Source: Bacteroidales bacterium | GTDB taxonomy: Bacteria; Bacteroidota; Bacteroidia; Bacteroidales; UBA932 | Direction: 5' to 3' | Assembly: GCA_017445755.1 (NCBI GenBank) | Contig: JAFSSE010000020.1 | Coordinates: 1 to 36,463, forward strand | Length of the DNA stretch: 36,463 nucleotides | In this document: positions 1-7,349 of the stretch, in pieces | Layout: the number at the start of each line of letters is the position of its first letter | How positions within the stretch are numbered: the stretch's first letter is position 1 | Made by a program: the position numbers and the translations under genes | The notes under the pieces: generated by a model | Told to the model about the DNA's origin: nothing | Database searches by the model: none | What the model saw: only the letters and a program-made list of their open reading frames with translations

Positions 1-1
1 C

Positions 2-430
2 CATTTCGAAAAGGCAGGAACCACTCCCAAGAAGAAGGTCGTCGAGTTCGAGGCCGACTTTGCAGGAGAGCTTAAACCGGGCGACGTCCTCACTATCTCC
101 GATGTCATTACGGAGGATGTGAAATTTGTCGACGTTGTCGGTACTTCCAAAGGTAAGGGTTTCCAGGGTGTTGTGAAGCGTCATGGCTTCGCCGGTGTCG
201 GCGGAACCACCCATGGCCAGCACAACCGTCTGCGTCACCCCGGTTCAATGGGTGCGTCCTCATGGCCTTCCCGCGTATTCCCCGGAATGCGTATGGCCGG
301 CCACATGGGCAACGAGCGTGTGAAGGTTTTCAACCTCGAGGTCGTCAAGGTCATCCCTGAGAACAATCTTCTCGTAGTCAAGGGCTCCGTTCCTGGAGCA
401 AAAGGTTCTTACATTTTACTGGAGGCATAA
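2..430 (+). CDS. rplC: 50S ribosomal protein L3, 5'-truncated by window edge
   Basis: The reading frame is open from base 2 with no start in view, so this is the C-terminal 142 residues of L3. An internal GTG at 119 is not the real start, because the L3-like sequence continues upstream of it. The conserved L3 loop is visible ([11 protein letters not shown], then [20 protein letters not shown] and [13 protein letters not shown]), which reaches the peptidyl-transferase region of the large subunit. It lies 3 bp before rplD, in standard S10-operon order. Identification is secure from family sequence and context. Confidence 0.97.
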   Translation, partial: HFEKAGTTPKKKVVEFEADFAGELKPGDVLTISDVITEDVKFVDVVGTSKGKGFQGVVKRHGFAGVGGTTHGQHNRLRHPGSMGASSWPSRVFPGMRMAGHMGNERVKVFNLEVVKVIPENNLLVVKGSVPGAKGSYILLEA

Positions 431-433
431 CTT

Positions 434-1060
434 ATGGAATTGTCAGTATACAAAATCGACGGAACCCAGTCCGGGAAGAAAGTCGTCCTCGACGAAAAAG
501 TGTTCGGTATCGAACCCAATGACCACGCCATTTATCTCGACGTCGTCCAGTACCTCGCCAATCAGCGTCAGGGTACTGCGAAGGCGAAGGACAGAAGCGA
601 GGTCGCATATTCCACAAAGAAACTCGGTCGCCAGAAGGGCGGCGGCGGTGCACGCCACGGTTCCCTCAAGGCCGGTACTTTCGTAGGCGGTGGTAACATC
701 CATGGCCCGAAGCCCCGCGAGTATAACTCCAAGCTGAATAAGAAGGTCAAGCAGCTGGCCCGTCTCTCCGCCCTTTCCTACAAGGCCGCGGAAGGCAAGA
801 TCACGCTCGTAGAGCCCTTCGAGATGGATGCTCCCAAGACCAAGGAGTTACTCTCCATCCTCAGCAACATCAAGGCCGGTGACCGGAAGGTGCTCTTCGT
901 ACTTCCCGCCAACTCGGACAATATCTATCTTTCATCCAGGAATCTCCCTGAGGTCAAGGTCATCACGGTGGACGAAATCAATACCTACGTGATCATGAAC
1001 GCCCACAGCTTGGTATTTGTTGACGGCGTCCAGGACATCCTCGCAGCAAGGGTAAAGTAA
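434..1060 (+). CDS. rplD: 50S ribosomal protein L4
   Basis: This is a 208-residue protein with the L4 signature: a basic extended loop around residues 45-95 ([20 protein letters not shown], then [20 protein letters not shown]). In L4 this loop lines the exit tunnel. L4 binds 23S rRNA. In E. coli it also represses the S10 operon; nothing here shows whether that applies. Length is normal for the family. It sits 3 bp after rplC and 13 bp before rplW. Confidence 0.97.
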   Translation: MELSVYKIDGTQSGKKVVLDEKVFGIEPNDHAIYLDVVQYLANQRQGTAKAKDRSEVAYSTKKLGRQKGGGGARHGSLKAGTFVGGGNIHGPKPREYNSKLNKKVKQLARLSALSYKAAEGKITLVEPFEMDAPKTKELLSILSNIKAGDRKVLFVLPANSDNIYLSSRNLPEVKVITVDEINTYVIMNAHSLVFVDGVQDILAARVK

Positions 1061-1066
1061 AGGAGG
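1061..1066 (+). promoter_or_regulatory. Strong Shine-Dalgarno before rplW
   Basis: AGGAGG lies 7 bases upstream of the rplW ATG at 1074. Most other starts in this window lack such a match. Confidence 0.7.
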
Positions 1067-1073
1067 ACGTGAA

Positions 1074-1364
1074 ATGGGTATTTTAATCAAGCCAATCGTA
1101 ACTGAAAAGATGACCGCCGCCGGTGAGAAACTGAACCGTTACGGCTTCATCGTGGATCGTGGTGCAAACAAGCTCCAGATCAAGGACGCGGTCGAGAAGA
1201 TGTACAATGTCACCGTCGCCGACGTCAATACGCTCAATTATCACGGCAAGCGCAAGTCCCGCTATACCAAGGCCGGACTCCTTACGGGCCGTATGAATCA
1301 CTTCAAGAAGGCCTATGTGACCCTCGCGGGTGATGACAAGATCGATTTCTACGCTAACATCTAA
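1074..1364 (+). CDS. rplW: 50S ribosomal protein L23
   Basis: This 96-residue protein matches L23 in length and sequence, opening with ILIKPIVTEKMT and continuing with DAVEKMYNVTVADVNTLN. L23 sits at the mouth of the exit tunnel and is a docking site for trigger factor and SRP. The start is preceded by a perfect AGGAGG at 1061-1066, 7 bases from the ATG. That is unusual for Bacteroidota, which mostly do not use Shine-Dalgarno pairing. Confidence 0.96.
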   Translation: MGILIKPIVTEKMTAAGEKLNRYGFIVDRGANKLQIKDAVEKMYNVTVADVNTLNYHGKRKSRYTKAGLLTGRMNHFKKAYVTLAGDDKIDFYANI

Positions 1365-1370
1365 AGGAGG
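1365..1370 (+). promoter_or_regulatory. Strong Shine-Dalgarno before rplB
   Basis: AGGAGG lies 8 bases upstream of the rplB ATG at 1379 and just after the rplW stop codon. It repeats the arrangement seen at rplW. Confidence 0.7.
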
Positions 1371-1378
1371 ACTGAATT

Positions 1379-2203
1379 ATGGCAATCAAAAAGTACAAAC
1401 CGGTCACTCCCGGTCAGCGCAACAAGGCGATCAGCTCCTTCGAGGAGATTACCGCGAAGAAACCTTATAAGAAACTCCTCACCCCGCTCAAATCGACGGG
1501 TGGCCGCAACAATACCGGCCAGATGACAGTCCGCTATCGTGGCGGCGGTCACAAGAGGATGTACCGTATCATCGACTTCCTTCGCAATAAGGACGGTGTT
1601 AAGGCCGAAGTCCTTACCATCGAATACGATCCGAACCGCAGCGCCCGTATCGCCCTCGTCCAGTATGAGGATGGTGAGAAGCGCTATATCCTCGCCCCTA
1701 ACGGGCTGAAGGTCGGCCAGATCGTCGAGTCCGGCGCAAGTGTCGCCCCGGAAGTCGGCAACACGCTCCCTCTGAGCAATATTCCTGTAGGTACGCTCGT
1801 TCACGCTATCGAGCTTCGTCCCGGACAGGGTGCGGCCATGGCCCGCTCCGCCGGAACATTCGCACAGCTCGCCGCACGTGAAGGCAAGTACGCGATCCTC
1901 CGTCTCCCTTCGGGTGAGACCCGCATGGTTCCCGTCACCTGCCGCGCCACCGTCGGAACCGTCTCCAACCCCGACCACAACCTTGAGTCCTCCGGTAAGG
2001 CCGGCCGCTCCCGCTGGCTTGGCCGCCGCCCGCACAACAGAGGTGTTGTCATGAACCCGCATGATCACCCGATGGGTGGTGGTGAAGGTCGTGCTTCCGG
2101 TGGTCACCCGAGGTCCCGCAAGGGTCTCCCGGCCAAGGGTTACAAGACCCGCAATCCGAAGGCGGTCTCCAATAGGTTCATCATTGAGAGAAGAAAGAAA
2201 TAA
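1379..2203 (+). CDS. rplB: 50S ribosomal protein L2
   Basis: This 274-residue protein has the normal L2 length. It shows the N-terminal OB-fold region ([31 protein letters not shown]) and the highly conserved C-terminal segment ([20 protein letters not shown], residues around 219-238). The C-terminal segment contains the histidine linked to peptidyl-transferase activity. L2 is needed for subunit joining. It follows rplW by 14 bp and precedes rpsS. Confidence 0.97.
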   Translation: MAIKKYKPVTPGQRNKAISSFEEITAKKPYKKLLTPLKSTGGRNNTGQMTVRYRGGGHKRMYRIIDFLRNKDGVKAEVLTIEYDPNRSARIALVQYEDGEKRYILAPNGLKVGQIVESGASVAPEVGNTLPLSNIPVGTLVHAIELRPGQGAAMARSAGTFAQLAAREGKYAILRLPSGETRMVPVTCRATVGTVSNPDHNLESSGKAGRSRWLGRRPHNRGVVMNPHDHPMGGGEGRASGGHPRSRKGLPAKGYKTRNPKAVSNRFIIERRKK

Positions 2204-2223
2204 CGGAATAAAACTTAGAGATT

Positions 2224-2496
2224 ATGAGTCGTTCACTTAAAAAAGGACCGTACATCCAGGAAGCTCTGGAAAACAGAATACTTGCCATGAATGACGGCAG
2301 CAAGAAGAAAGAGGTGGTCAAGACCTGGTCTCGCGCCAGCATGATTTCCCCTGACTTTGTCGGCCATACGATCGCAGTTCACAACGGGAACAAGTTCATT
2401 CCGGTATATGTAACTGAGAACATGGTCGGCCACAAGCTCGGCGAATTCGCGCCGACGCGCAATTTCAGAGGCCACTCTGGCAATAACAAGAAATAA
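2224..2496 (+). CDS. rpsS: 30S ribosomal protein S19
   Basis: This 90-residue protein begins [15 protein letters not shown] and carries the S19 signatures [20 protein letters not shown] and [17 protein letters not shown]19 forms part of the head of the small subunit with S13. Length and position between rplB and rplV are normal for the S10 operon. Confidence 0.97.
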   Translation: MSRSLKKGPYIQEALENRILAMNDGSKKKEVVKTWSRASMISPDFVGHTIAVHNGNKFIPVYVTENMVGHKLGEFAPTRNFRGHSGNNKK

Positions 2497-2507
2497 AGAT
2501 CGGCATT

Positions 2508-2927
2508 ATGGGAAAGAGAAAAAGACTTATGGCCGAGAGGCTTAAAGAGACCAAGAAACAGACAGCTGTCACGAAGCTGAACAATGTTCCCACTTCGCCC
2601 AGGAAGATGCGCCTTGTCGTCGACACCGTCCGGGGAGTGGAGGTCAACCATGCGCTCGATCTTTTGAAGTTCTCGAAGAGAGAGGCATCCATCCGTCTTG
2701 AGAAGGCGCTCCGCGCCGCTATCGCATCCTGGGAAGCCAAGAATGCGGACAAGACTGGCGAACTCGACAAAGGTAACGTGTACGTCAAGACCATCATGGT
2801 CGACGAAGGACGCACGCTCAAGCGTATCCGCCCCTGCCCTCAGGGCCGTGCCGGACGTATCCGCAAGCGTTCCAACCACGTCACCATCGTTCTCGATGTA
2901 AAGAAACCCGCAACAGTGGAGGAATAG
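2508..2927 (+). CDS. rplV: 50S ribosomal protein L22
   Basis: This 139-residue protein contains the L22 core ([19 protein letters not shown], and [19 protein letters not shown], the tunnel-lining hairpin). A short basic N-terminal extension ([20 protein letters not shown]) precedes the core. The first ATG at 2508 is taken as the start. An in-frame ATG a few codons later (residue 8) would be an alternative. It precedes rpsC by 3 bp. Confidence 0.95.
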   Translation: MGKRKRLMAERLKETKKQTAVTKLNNVPTSPRKMRLVVDTVRGVEVNHALDLLKFSKREASIRLEKALRAAIASWEAKNADKTGELDKGNVYVKTIMVDEGRTLKRIRPCPQGRAGRIRKRSNHVTIVLDVKKPATVEE

Positions 2928-2930
2928 AAT

Positions 2931-3689
2931 ATGGGACAGAAAACAAACCCTATCAGCAACAGAATCGGTATCACCCGTGGTTGGGACTCTAACTGGTGTG
3001 GTGATAACTACCCGGAGAAGATTGCGGAAGACTACAAGATCCGCAAGTACCTCCAGAACCGTCTTGCAAAGGCCAGCCTTTCCAGGATCATCATCGAGCG
3101 TACCCTTAAGCTCATCACCGTTACGATTCACGCGGCCCGTCCGGGTGTCATCATCGGCAAGGGTGGACAGGAAGTCGACAAGCTCAAGGAAGAACTCAAG
3201 AAGGTGACCAAGAAGGACGTCCAGATCAATATCTTCGAGGTTAAGCGCCCCGAGGTGGACGCCACCATCGTCGCGGACAGCATCGCCCGTCAGATCGAAG
3301 GCCGTGTTTCCTATCGTCGTGCTATCAAAATGGCCATTGCTACGGCCATGAGGGTAGGCGCTGAGGGAATCAAGGTCCAGATCAGCGGCCGTGTTGGCGG
3401 CGCCGAAATGGCCCGCAGCGAGATGTTCAAGGAAGGCCGTACTCCGCTCCATACTTTCCGTGCGGATATCGACTACGCGCTTGCAGTTGCCAGCACGAAG
3501 GTCGGTGCTCTCGGAATCAAGGTTTGGATCTGCAACGGCGAAAAATACGGCAAGCAGGATCTTTCTCCTGCAGCCGCATTTGCAGCCCAGTCCCAGGCCC
3601 CTGCACAGGGTCGTGGCGGACGCGAGCGCGGTGACCGTCGTGGTAGCCGTGGCGGCCGTGGCGGCCGTGAAAGAGGCGAGCGCCGGTAA
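2931..3689 (+). CDS. rpsC: 30S ribosomal protein S3 with RGG-rich tail
   Basis: This 252-residue protein shows the S3 layout: N-terminal [14 protein letters not shown], a KH domain with the GxxG loop [11 protein letters not shown] (residues 73-83), and the C-terminal S3 domain ([34 protein letters not shown]). S3 lies at the mRNA entry channel. After the folded core, residues 213-252 form a low-complexity tail rich in Arg and Gly ([20 protein letters not shown]). It is the last gene of this ribosomal cluster. No rplP follows, and a terminator-like hairpin lies 26 bp downstream. Confidence 0.96.
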   Translation: MGQKTNPISNRIGITRGWDSNWCGDNYPEKIAEDYKIRKYLQNRLAKASLSRIIIERTLKLITVTIHAARPGVIIGKGGQEVDKLKEELKKVTKKDVQINIFEVKRPEVDATIVADSIARQIEGRVSYRRAIKMAIATAMRVGAEGIKVQISGRVGGAEMARSEMFKEGRTPLHTFRADIDYALAVASTKVGALGIKVWICNGEKYGKQDLSPAAAFAAQSQAPAQGRGGRERGDRRGSRGGRGGRERGERR

Positions 3690-3714
3690 TTCCTTTCGGG
3701 AACAACTACTTCAA

Positions 3715-3760
3715 GAGGGTGACCAAAAAGTCAAAATTGACATAGGTCACTCTCTTTTTT
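3715..3760 (+). terminator. Rho-independent terminator after rpsC
   Basis: GAGGGTGACC (3715-3724) pairs with GGTCACTCTC (3745-3754), with one G-T wobble. A run of six T follows (3755-3760). The loop carries a second small inverted repeat, GTCAA/TTGAC. It would end transcription immediately after rpsC. Confidence 0.85.
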
Positions 3761-3787
3761 ATGTTTAGATATGGAATGTGAGGAGAG

Positions 3788-3960
3788 CAGCCAGCAGAAG
3801 GTAGTCGCCCCAGGGAAGGCGTGTCCACCCTCGGACACGTTAGAGGGAGGGGCCCGACGGATGCAAGTTATCGCGTAGCGATGACGCGGCAGACGTTGGG
3901 AGGGATGAAGTGAGCGAAGCGAACGGAACCTTCCGGGGGCGACCTACCGCCTGCTGGCGG
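3788..3960. repeat. Imperfect inverted-repeat element, possible structured RNA or small mobile repeat
   Basis: The ends are complementary over about 20 positions: 3790-3811 pairs with 3936-3958. GCCAGCAG pairs with CTGCTGGC, then a 2x2 mismatch follows, then GGTAG pairs with CTACC, one base (3943) is bulged, and TCGCCCC pairs with GGGGCGA. Smaller hairpins lie inside: GTGTCC/GGACAC at 3821-3838, ATCGC/GCGAT at 3870-3882 and CGGAA/TTCCG at 3924-3935. No convincing coding frame is present. The 64-codon frame at 3910-4104 has no family signature and runs through the structure. It could be a multibranched RNA or a non-autonomous repeat, and sequence alone does not decide. Confidence 0.6.
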
Positions 3961-4004
3961 AGAAGCGCATTAAAGGTGTGCTGTCGCCTGCTGGCGGAAA
4001 AGCG
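3947..4004. repeat. Two direct copies of a GC hairpin unit
   Basis: A unit beginning CGCCTGCTGGCGG and ending in AAGCG occurs at 3949-3966 and again at 3985-4004. In each, CGCC and GGCG can pair around a TGCT loop. The first copy overlaps the right arm of the inverted-repeat element, so the second may be a partial duplicate of that end. Confidence 0.7.
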
Positions 4005-4025
4005 GGAAGAAGGTGGGCGGGAAAT

Positions 4026-4056
4026 TTTGAGTTCCGGCGGGGATTGCTTACCTTTG
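4026..4056 (+). promoter_or_regulatory. Bacteroidota-type promoter for the metallophosphoesterase gene
   Basis: The -7 motif TACCTTTG (TAnnTTTG) is at 4049-4056. A TTTG at 4026-4029 lies 19 bases upstream as a possible -33 element. No copy of the CGTGnACGTGCACG operator is present here. Confidence 0.6.
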
Positions 4057-4103
4057 GGTATCCATAATGGAACCAGAGGTATTCAAATAAAAAGAACCAT
4101 ATA

Positions 4104-5717
4104 ATGAAAAAAACGCTTCTAGTTGCCCTTACGGCGCTGTTTATCGGATTGTTTCCTTCCGTAGCCAGGACCATGAAAGTATTTGGAACCGTCAGTGACC
4201 TTAACGGGAACCCGATTCCGGGAGTTACCGTCAGCGACGGGTTTACGGCCGTTCAGACGGATGCGGACGGAAAGTATTCCTTCGTCCGGAACGAGGCCGC
4301 GTACTATGTCCATTATTCCGTCCCCTCGGCATATGAAATTCCGCTCCGCTACGGCCTTCCGTGCTTTTTCCGGAAGCTCGACAGGGATTCGGTCTACAAC
4401 TTCCACCTGATTCCGAAGAAAACGCCCTCGGACCGCGCCCTGAACCTCTTTTTCATGGCCGATCCGCAGTGCCAGAACCCCCATCATGTACGCCGTTTCC
4501 ACGAGGAGACTATTCCCGATATCCGGGACCATGCCGCCTCCCTTCCCGGGAATGACTACTGCATTACCCTTGGGGATATCGGTTATACCGAAGGGGAATT
4601 CAACACAACCTATATCCTTCCGATGATGAGGGAGGAGATGAAGGCGGACAATATCGGGATGCCGGTCTTCCAGACCAACGGAAACCATGACCAGATCTAC
4701 GAAGGGCTGGCCCTCAATAAACAGAACCCCCTTCCGATGCAGAGGTATCTGAGGATGTTTGAGGATCTTTTCGGCCCGACGGATTATAGCTGGAACCGCG
4801 GTGACGTCCATATTATCAGCGTCAACAACGTCATGTACGATGTCCTTAACACGGCCTCGAAGTATCATGGGGGACTGACGAAAGAGCAGCTCGAGTGGAT
4901 CCGCCAGGACCTCAGTTTCGTCCCCAAGGACAAACTGGTCCTTATCTGCATGCATATCCCGGTCTGGAACATGAAGGACAGGAAGGAACTTCTCGACATC
5001 CTCGGGGAGTTCCCCAACCGGTATATTTACAGCGGTCATATCCACGCCAACCGCCCCGCGACCCACGAGAACGGAGTCGAGGAATTCAATCTCGCGGCGG
5101 CAAGCGGCTGCTGGTGGTGGAGCAGGATCAATGCGGACGGTGTTCCTCATGGCTATCAGGTCGTCCAGATTGAAGGGAACCGGATTGTAAACCAGTACTG
5201 GAAGTCAACCCGTTATCCTGTCAGCTACCAGATTCGTCTTTATCAGGGTGACTGCGTCTTCGGCGGGCCGCATGAGACCTGCGCCCTTCCTTTCGGGGAC
5301 AAGGTTGTGCTCGCCAATGTTTTCGGTTGGAGAGAGGGCTGGAAGGTCGAGGTGTATGAAAACGGCAGGTACGCAGGGGAGATGGAGAGGATTAACCCCG
5401 ATACCGGAAAGAGCCAGGCCCCGACGGTGACTTCCTGCCAGGACTGGTGGGCGATTGGCTTCCACTGCGGGGTTGTCGGGCGAGGCCATATTAACGGCAG
5501 CCGCCGCGGGAGCTACATCCCGGTCTGCACCCATATGTTCAAGTTTACCCGTAAGAGCGCGAATTCAAGCATCGAGGTTGTCGCCACCGACCCTTACGGC
5601 AATGTTTACCGCCAGAGTGAAATCATAAAGGGGAACGCTTTCGAGGATCCGGGGATCTATGATTCCGCCCGTCCGCCGCTTTACGATACGGACCCTGTCT
5701 GGGAGTATTATCATTGA
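4104..5717 (+). CDS. Secreted calcineurin-like metallophosphoesterase
   Basis: This 537-residue protein has an N-terminal signal sequence (about residues 1-22). Next comes a small beta-sandwich of the metallophosphoesterase N-terminal type (GTVSDLNGNPIPGVTVSDG, about 28-100), then a calcineurin-like domain and a C-terminal region. Metal-site motifs are visible: D120 and Q122 (ADPQ), GD at 157-158, GNHD at 193-196, H284 and GHIH at 311-314. The first motif is DxQ rather than the common DxH. Substrate is unknown. It has its own promoter and lies upstream of the pectin cluster with no operator copy, so a role in pectin use is not shown. Confidence 0.88.
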   Translation: MKKTLLVALTALFIGLFPSVARTMKVFGTVSDLNGNPIPGVTVSDGFTAVQTDADGKYSFVRNEAAYYVHYSVPSAYEIPLRYGLPCFFRKLDRDSVYNFHLIPKKTPSDRALNLFFMADPQCQNPHHVRRFHEETIPDIRDHAASLPGNDYCITLGDIGYTEGEFNTTYILPMMREEMKADNIGMPVFQTNGNHDQIYEGLALNKQNPLPMQRYLRMFEDLFGPTDYSWNRGDVHIISVNNVMYDVLNTASKYHGGLTKEQLEWIRQDLSFVPKDKLVLICMHIPVWNMKDRKELLDILGEFPNRYIYSGHIHANRPATHENGVEEFNLAAASGCWWWSRINADGVPHGYQVVQIEGNRIVNQYWKSTRYPVSYQIRLYQGDCVFGGPHETCALPFGDKVVLANVFGWREGWKVEVYENGRYAGEMERINPDTGKSQAPTVTSCQDWWAIGFHCGVVGRGHINGSRRGSYIPVCTHMFKFTRKSANSSIEVVATDPYGNVYRQSEIIKGNAFEDPGIYDSARPPLYDTDPVWEYYH

Positions 5718-5729
5718 ATTGAAAAATAA

Positions 5730-5749
5730 TTCCGTGAACGTGCACGGAA
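5730..5749. promoter_or_regulatory. LacI-family operator, GH28 cluster
   Basis: TTCCGTGAACGTGCACGGAA is a near-perfect palindrome whose arms extend to 5728-5751. It is one of four matching sites in the window (also 12078, 26533 and 29132). It begins 36 bases before the -7 box and so overlaps the expected -33 region, a position suited to repression. Confidence 0.8.
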
Positions 5750-5765
5750 TTATAAATAAAATACT

Positions 5766-5773
5766 TATCTTTG
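5766..5773 (+). promoter_or_regulatory. -7 promoter element, GH28 cluster
   Basis: TATCTTTG matches the Bacteroidota consensus TAnnTTTG and lies 27 bases before the GH28 ATG. It rules out the earlier in-frame ATG at 5771 as the start. Confidence 0.75.
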
Positions 5774-5800
5774 CCCACAGTAACACTGAAACGGGTAAAG

Positions 5801-7348
5801 ATGAAATACATCCTCAATCTTATTTTTGCGGCTGCAACACTGCTTGCAGCTGCCTGCAGTTCAGTTTCTTTCGAAGGGACGGTCGATAATTCCACCCTCG
5901 CCGAACTCTGCTCCGGAGCCCCGTTCCGGATGGAGAGGGTAACTCTTCCCGTCATTCCCGACCGGACGGAGTCTATCGCAGATTACGGCGCTGTGGGAGA
6001 CGGAATAACCCTTAACAGCGAGCCCTTTGCCAAGGCGATTGTCTCCCTTGTGGAAAAGGGAGGTGGTCATCTTCTCGTTCCGGAGGGGATCTGGCTGACC
6101 GGGCCGATCCGCCTCGAAAGCGGGATTGACCTCCATCTTGACGACAATGCGGTAATCCTCTTCTCGTCCGACCGGGACCTCTACCCGATTATCGAAACGG
6201 TCTTTGAGGGGCTCGACTGCCGCCGCTGCGAATCCCCCATCAGCGCCGTAGGGGCGAAGAATGTCTCGATTACTGGAGGCGGTGTGATAGACGGGAACGG
6301 CGGAGACTGGCGGAGTGTCAAGAAATCAAAGATGAATGCCGCCCAGTGGAAGCGGAAAGTCGCCTCCGGGGGCATTCTCAGCGAAGACGGAAGCCGCTGG
6401 TACCCGGACGAGGGCTTCATCGAAGCCGAAAAGAATGCGGACATGAATGTTCCGAGGGGAATCGAGACGGAGGAACAGTGGCAGCGCATAAAGAGTTTCC
6501 TCCGCCCGGTCATGGTCAGCTTCCGCGGCTGCGAGAATGTCTGGCTGGACGGCGTTACTTTCCAGAATTCCCCGTGCTGGAACCTCCACCCACTGCAGTG
6601 CCGGAATGTCGTCATCAGCGGCGTGACCGTGAGGAATCCGGAATATTCCCAGAATGGGGACGGCATCGATATAGAATCCTGCGAGAACACGGTTCTGGTG
6701 AATTCCGCCTTCGACTGCGGGGACGACGGAATCTGCGTCAAATCCGGAAAGGATGAAGATGGCCGCCGGCGTGCGGCCCCCTGCCGGAACCTGATTGTGA
6801 AAAACTGCGTGGTATATCACGGCCATGGCGGCTTTGTGGTCGGCAGCGAGATGTCCGGCGGGGTAGAGAACGTCCAGGTCTCCTCCTGCCGCTTCCTCGG
6901 GACCGACGTAGGCCTTCGTTTCAAGAGCAAAAGGGGCCGCGGAGGCGTTGTGCGCAATATTTTCATAGACCATATAATGATGACCGACATGCAGACCGAA
7001 GCCATCCTCTTCGACCTCCATTATGGCGGAGTTTCCGCTGTCGAGGCGATGGAAAAGGGGGAGACGGCGGAGATTGAGCCGGTGAAGGTCGATGAGACCA
7101 CGCCCGCCTTCCGGGAGATTTATATCAGCGACATAGTCTGCAACGGGGCCGCGAGGGCCATGTACTTCAACGGCATTCCTGAAATGCCCGTTACCGGCGT
7201 AAATATAGAGCGCTGTACCATTACTTCCCGCCGCGGCATCGAAATCTGCTATGCCAGGGACGTCATCCTGAAGGATGTGAACATCTTCCCGGCGGAGGGT
7301 TTCGAGCGGCTGAGTGTAGTTCACAGTGAAAACGTAACCGAAGAGTAA
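5801..7348 (+). CDS. GH28 polygalacturonase, lipoprotein
   Basis: This 515-residue protein (from ATG 5801) is a glycoside hydrolase family 28 enzyme that hydrolyses alpha-1,4-galacturonan. It has a lipoprotein signal (LLAAACS, Cys19). Family motifs appear in order: NGDG at 285-288, DCGDDG at 305-310, GHG at 341-343 and RFK at 373-375. These supply the catalytic aspartates and the substrate-binding His, Arg and Lys. The beta-helix start is seen at IADYGAVGDG (59-68). An upstream ATG at 5771 would fall inside the promoter. It heads a run of four closely packed pectinase genes. Exo versus endo action is not determined. Confidence 0.94.
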   Translation: MKYILNLIFAAATLLAAACSSVSFEGTVDNSTLAELCSGAPFRMERVTLPVIPDRTESIADYGAVGDGITLNSEPFAKAIVSLVEKGGGHLLVPEGIWLTGPIRLESGIDLHLDDNAVILFSSDRDLYPIIETVFEGLDCRRCESPISAVGAKNVSITGGGVIDGNGGDWRSVKKSKMNAAQWKRKVASGGILSEDGSRWYPDEGFIEAEKNADMNVPRGIETEEQWQRIKSFLRPVMVSFRGCENVWLDGVTFQNSPCWNLHPLQCRNVVISGVTVRNPEYSQNGDGIDIESCENTVLVNSAFDCGDDGICVKSGKDEDGRRRAAPCRNLIVKNCVVYHGHGGFVVGSEMSGGVENVQVSSCRFLGTDVGLRFKSKRGRGGVVRNIFIDHIMMTDMQTEAILFDLHYGGVSAVEAMEKGETAEIEPVKVDETTPAFREIYISDIVCNGAARAMYFNGIPEMPVTGVNIERCTITSRRGIEICYARDVILKDVNIFPAEGFERLSVVHSENVTEE

Positions 7349-7349
7349 G

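Noticed and set aside
2379-3452. A 357-codon minus-strand frame across rpsS, rplV and rpsC
   Set aside because: It is antisense to three unmistakable ribosomal protein genes and has no family signature.
3910-4104. A 64-codon plus-strand frame in the gap after rpsC
   Set aside because: It lies across the hairpin region and the promoter at 4049, lacks family resemblance, and its codons follow the repeat structure.
5771-5800. An earlier in-frame ATG adding 10 residues to the GH28 protein
   Set aside because: It overlaps the TATCTTTG promoter box and would disrupt the lipoprotein signal, which begins cleanly at 5801.
5718-5800. The palindrome at 5730 as a transcription terminator of the metallophosphoesterase gene
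   Set aside because: It lacks a following T-run, and the same sequence recurs upstream of three other promoters, so an operator fits better.
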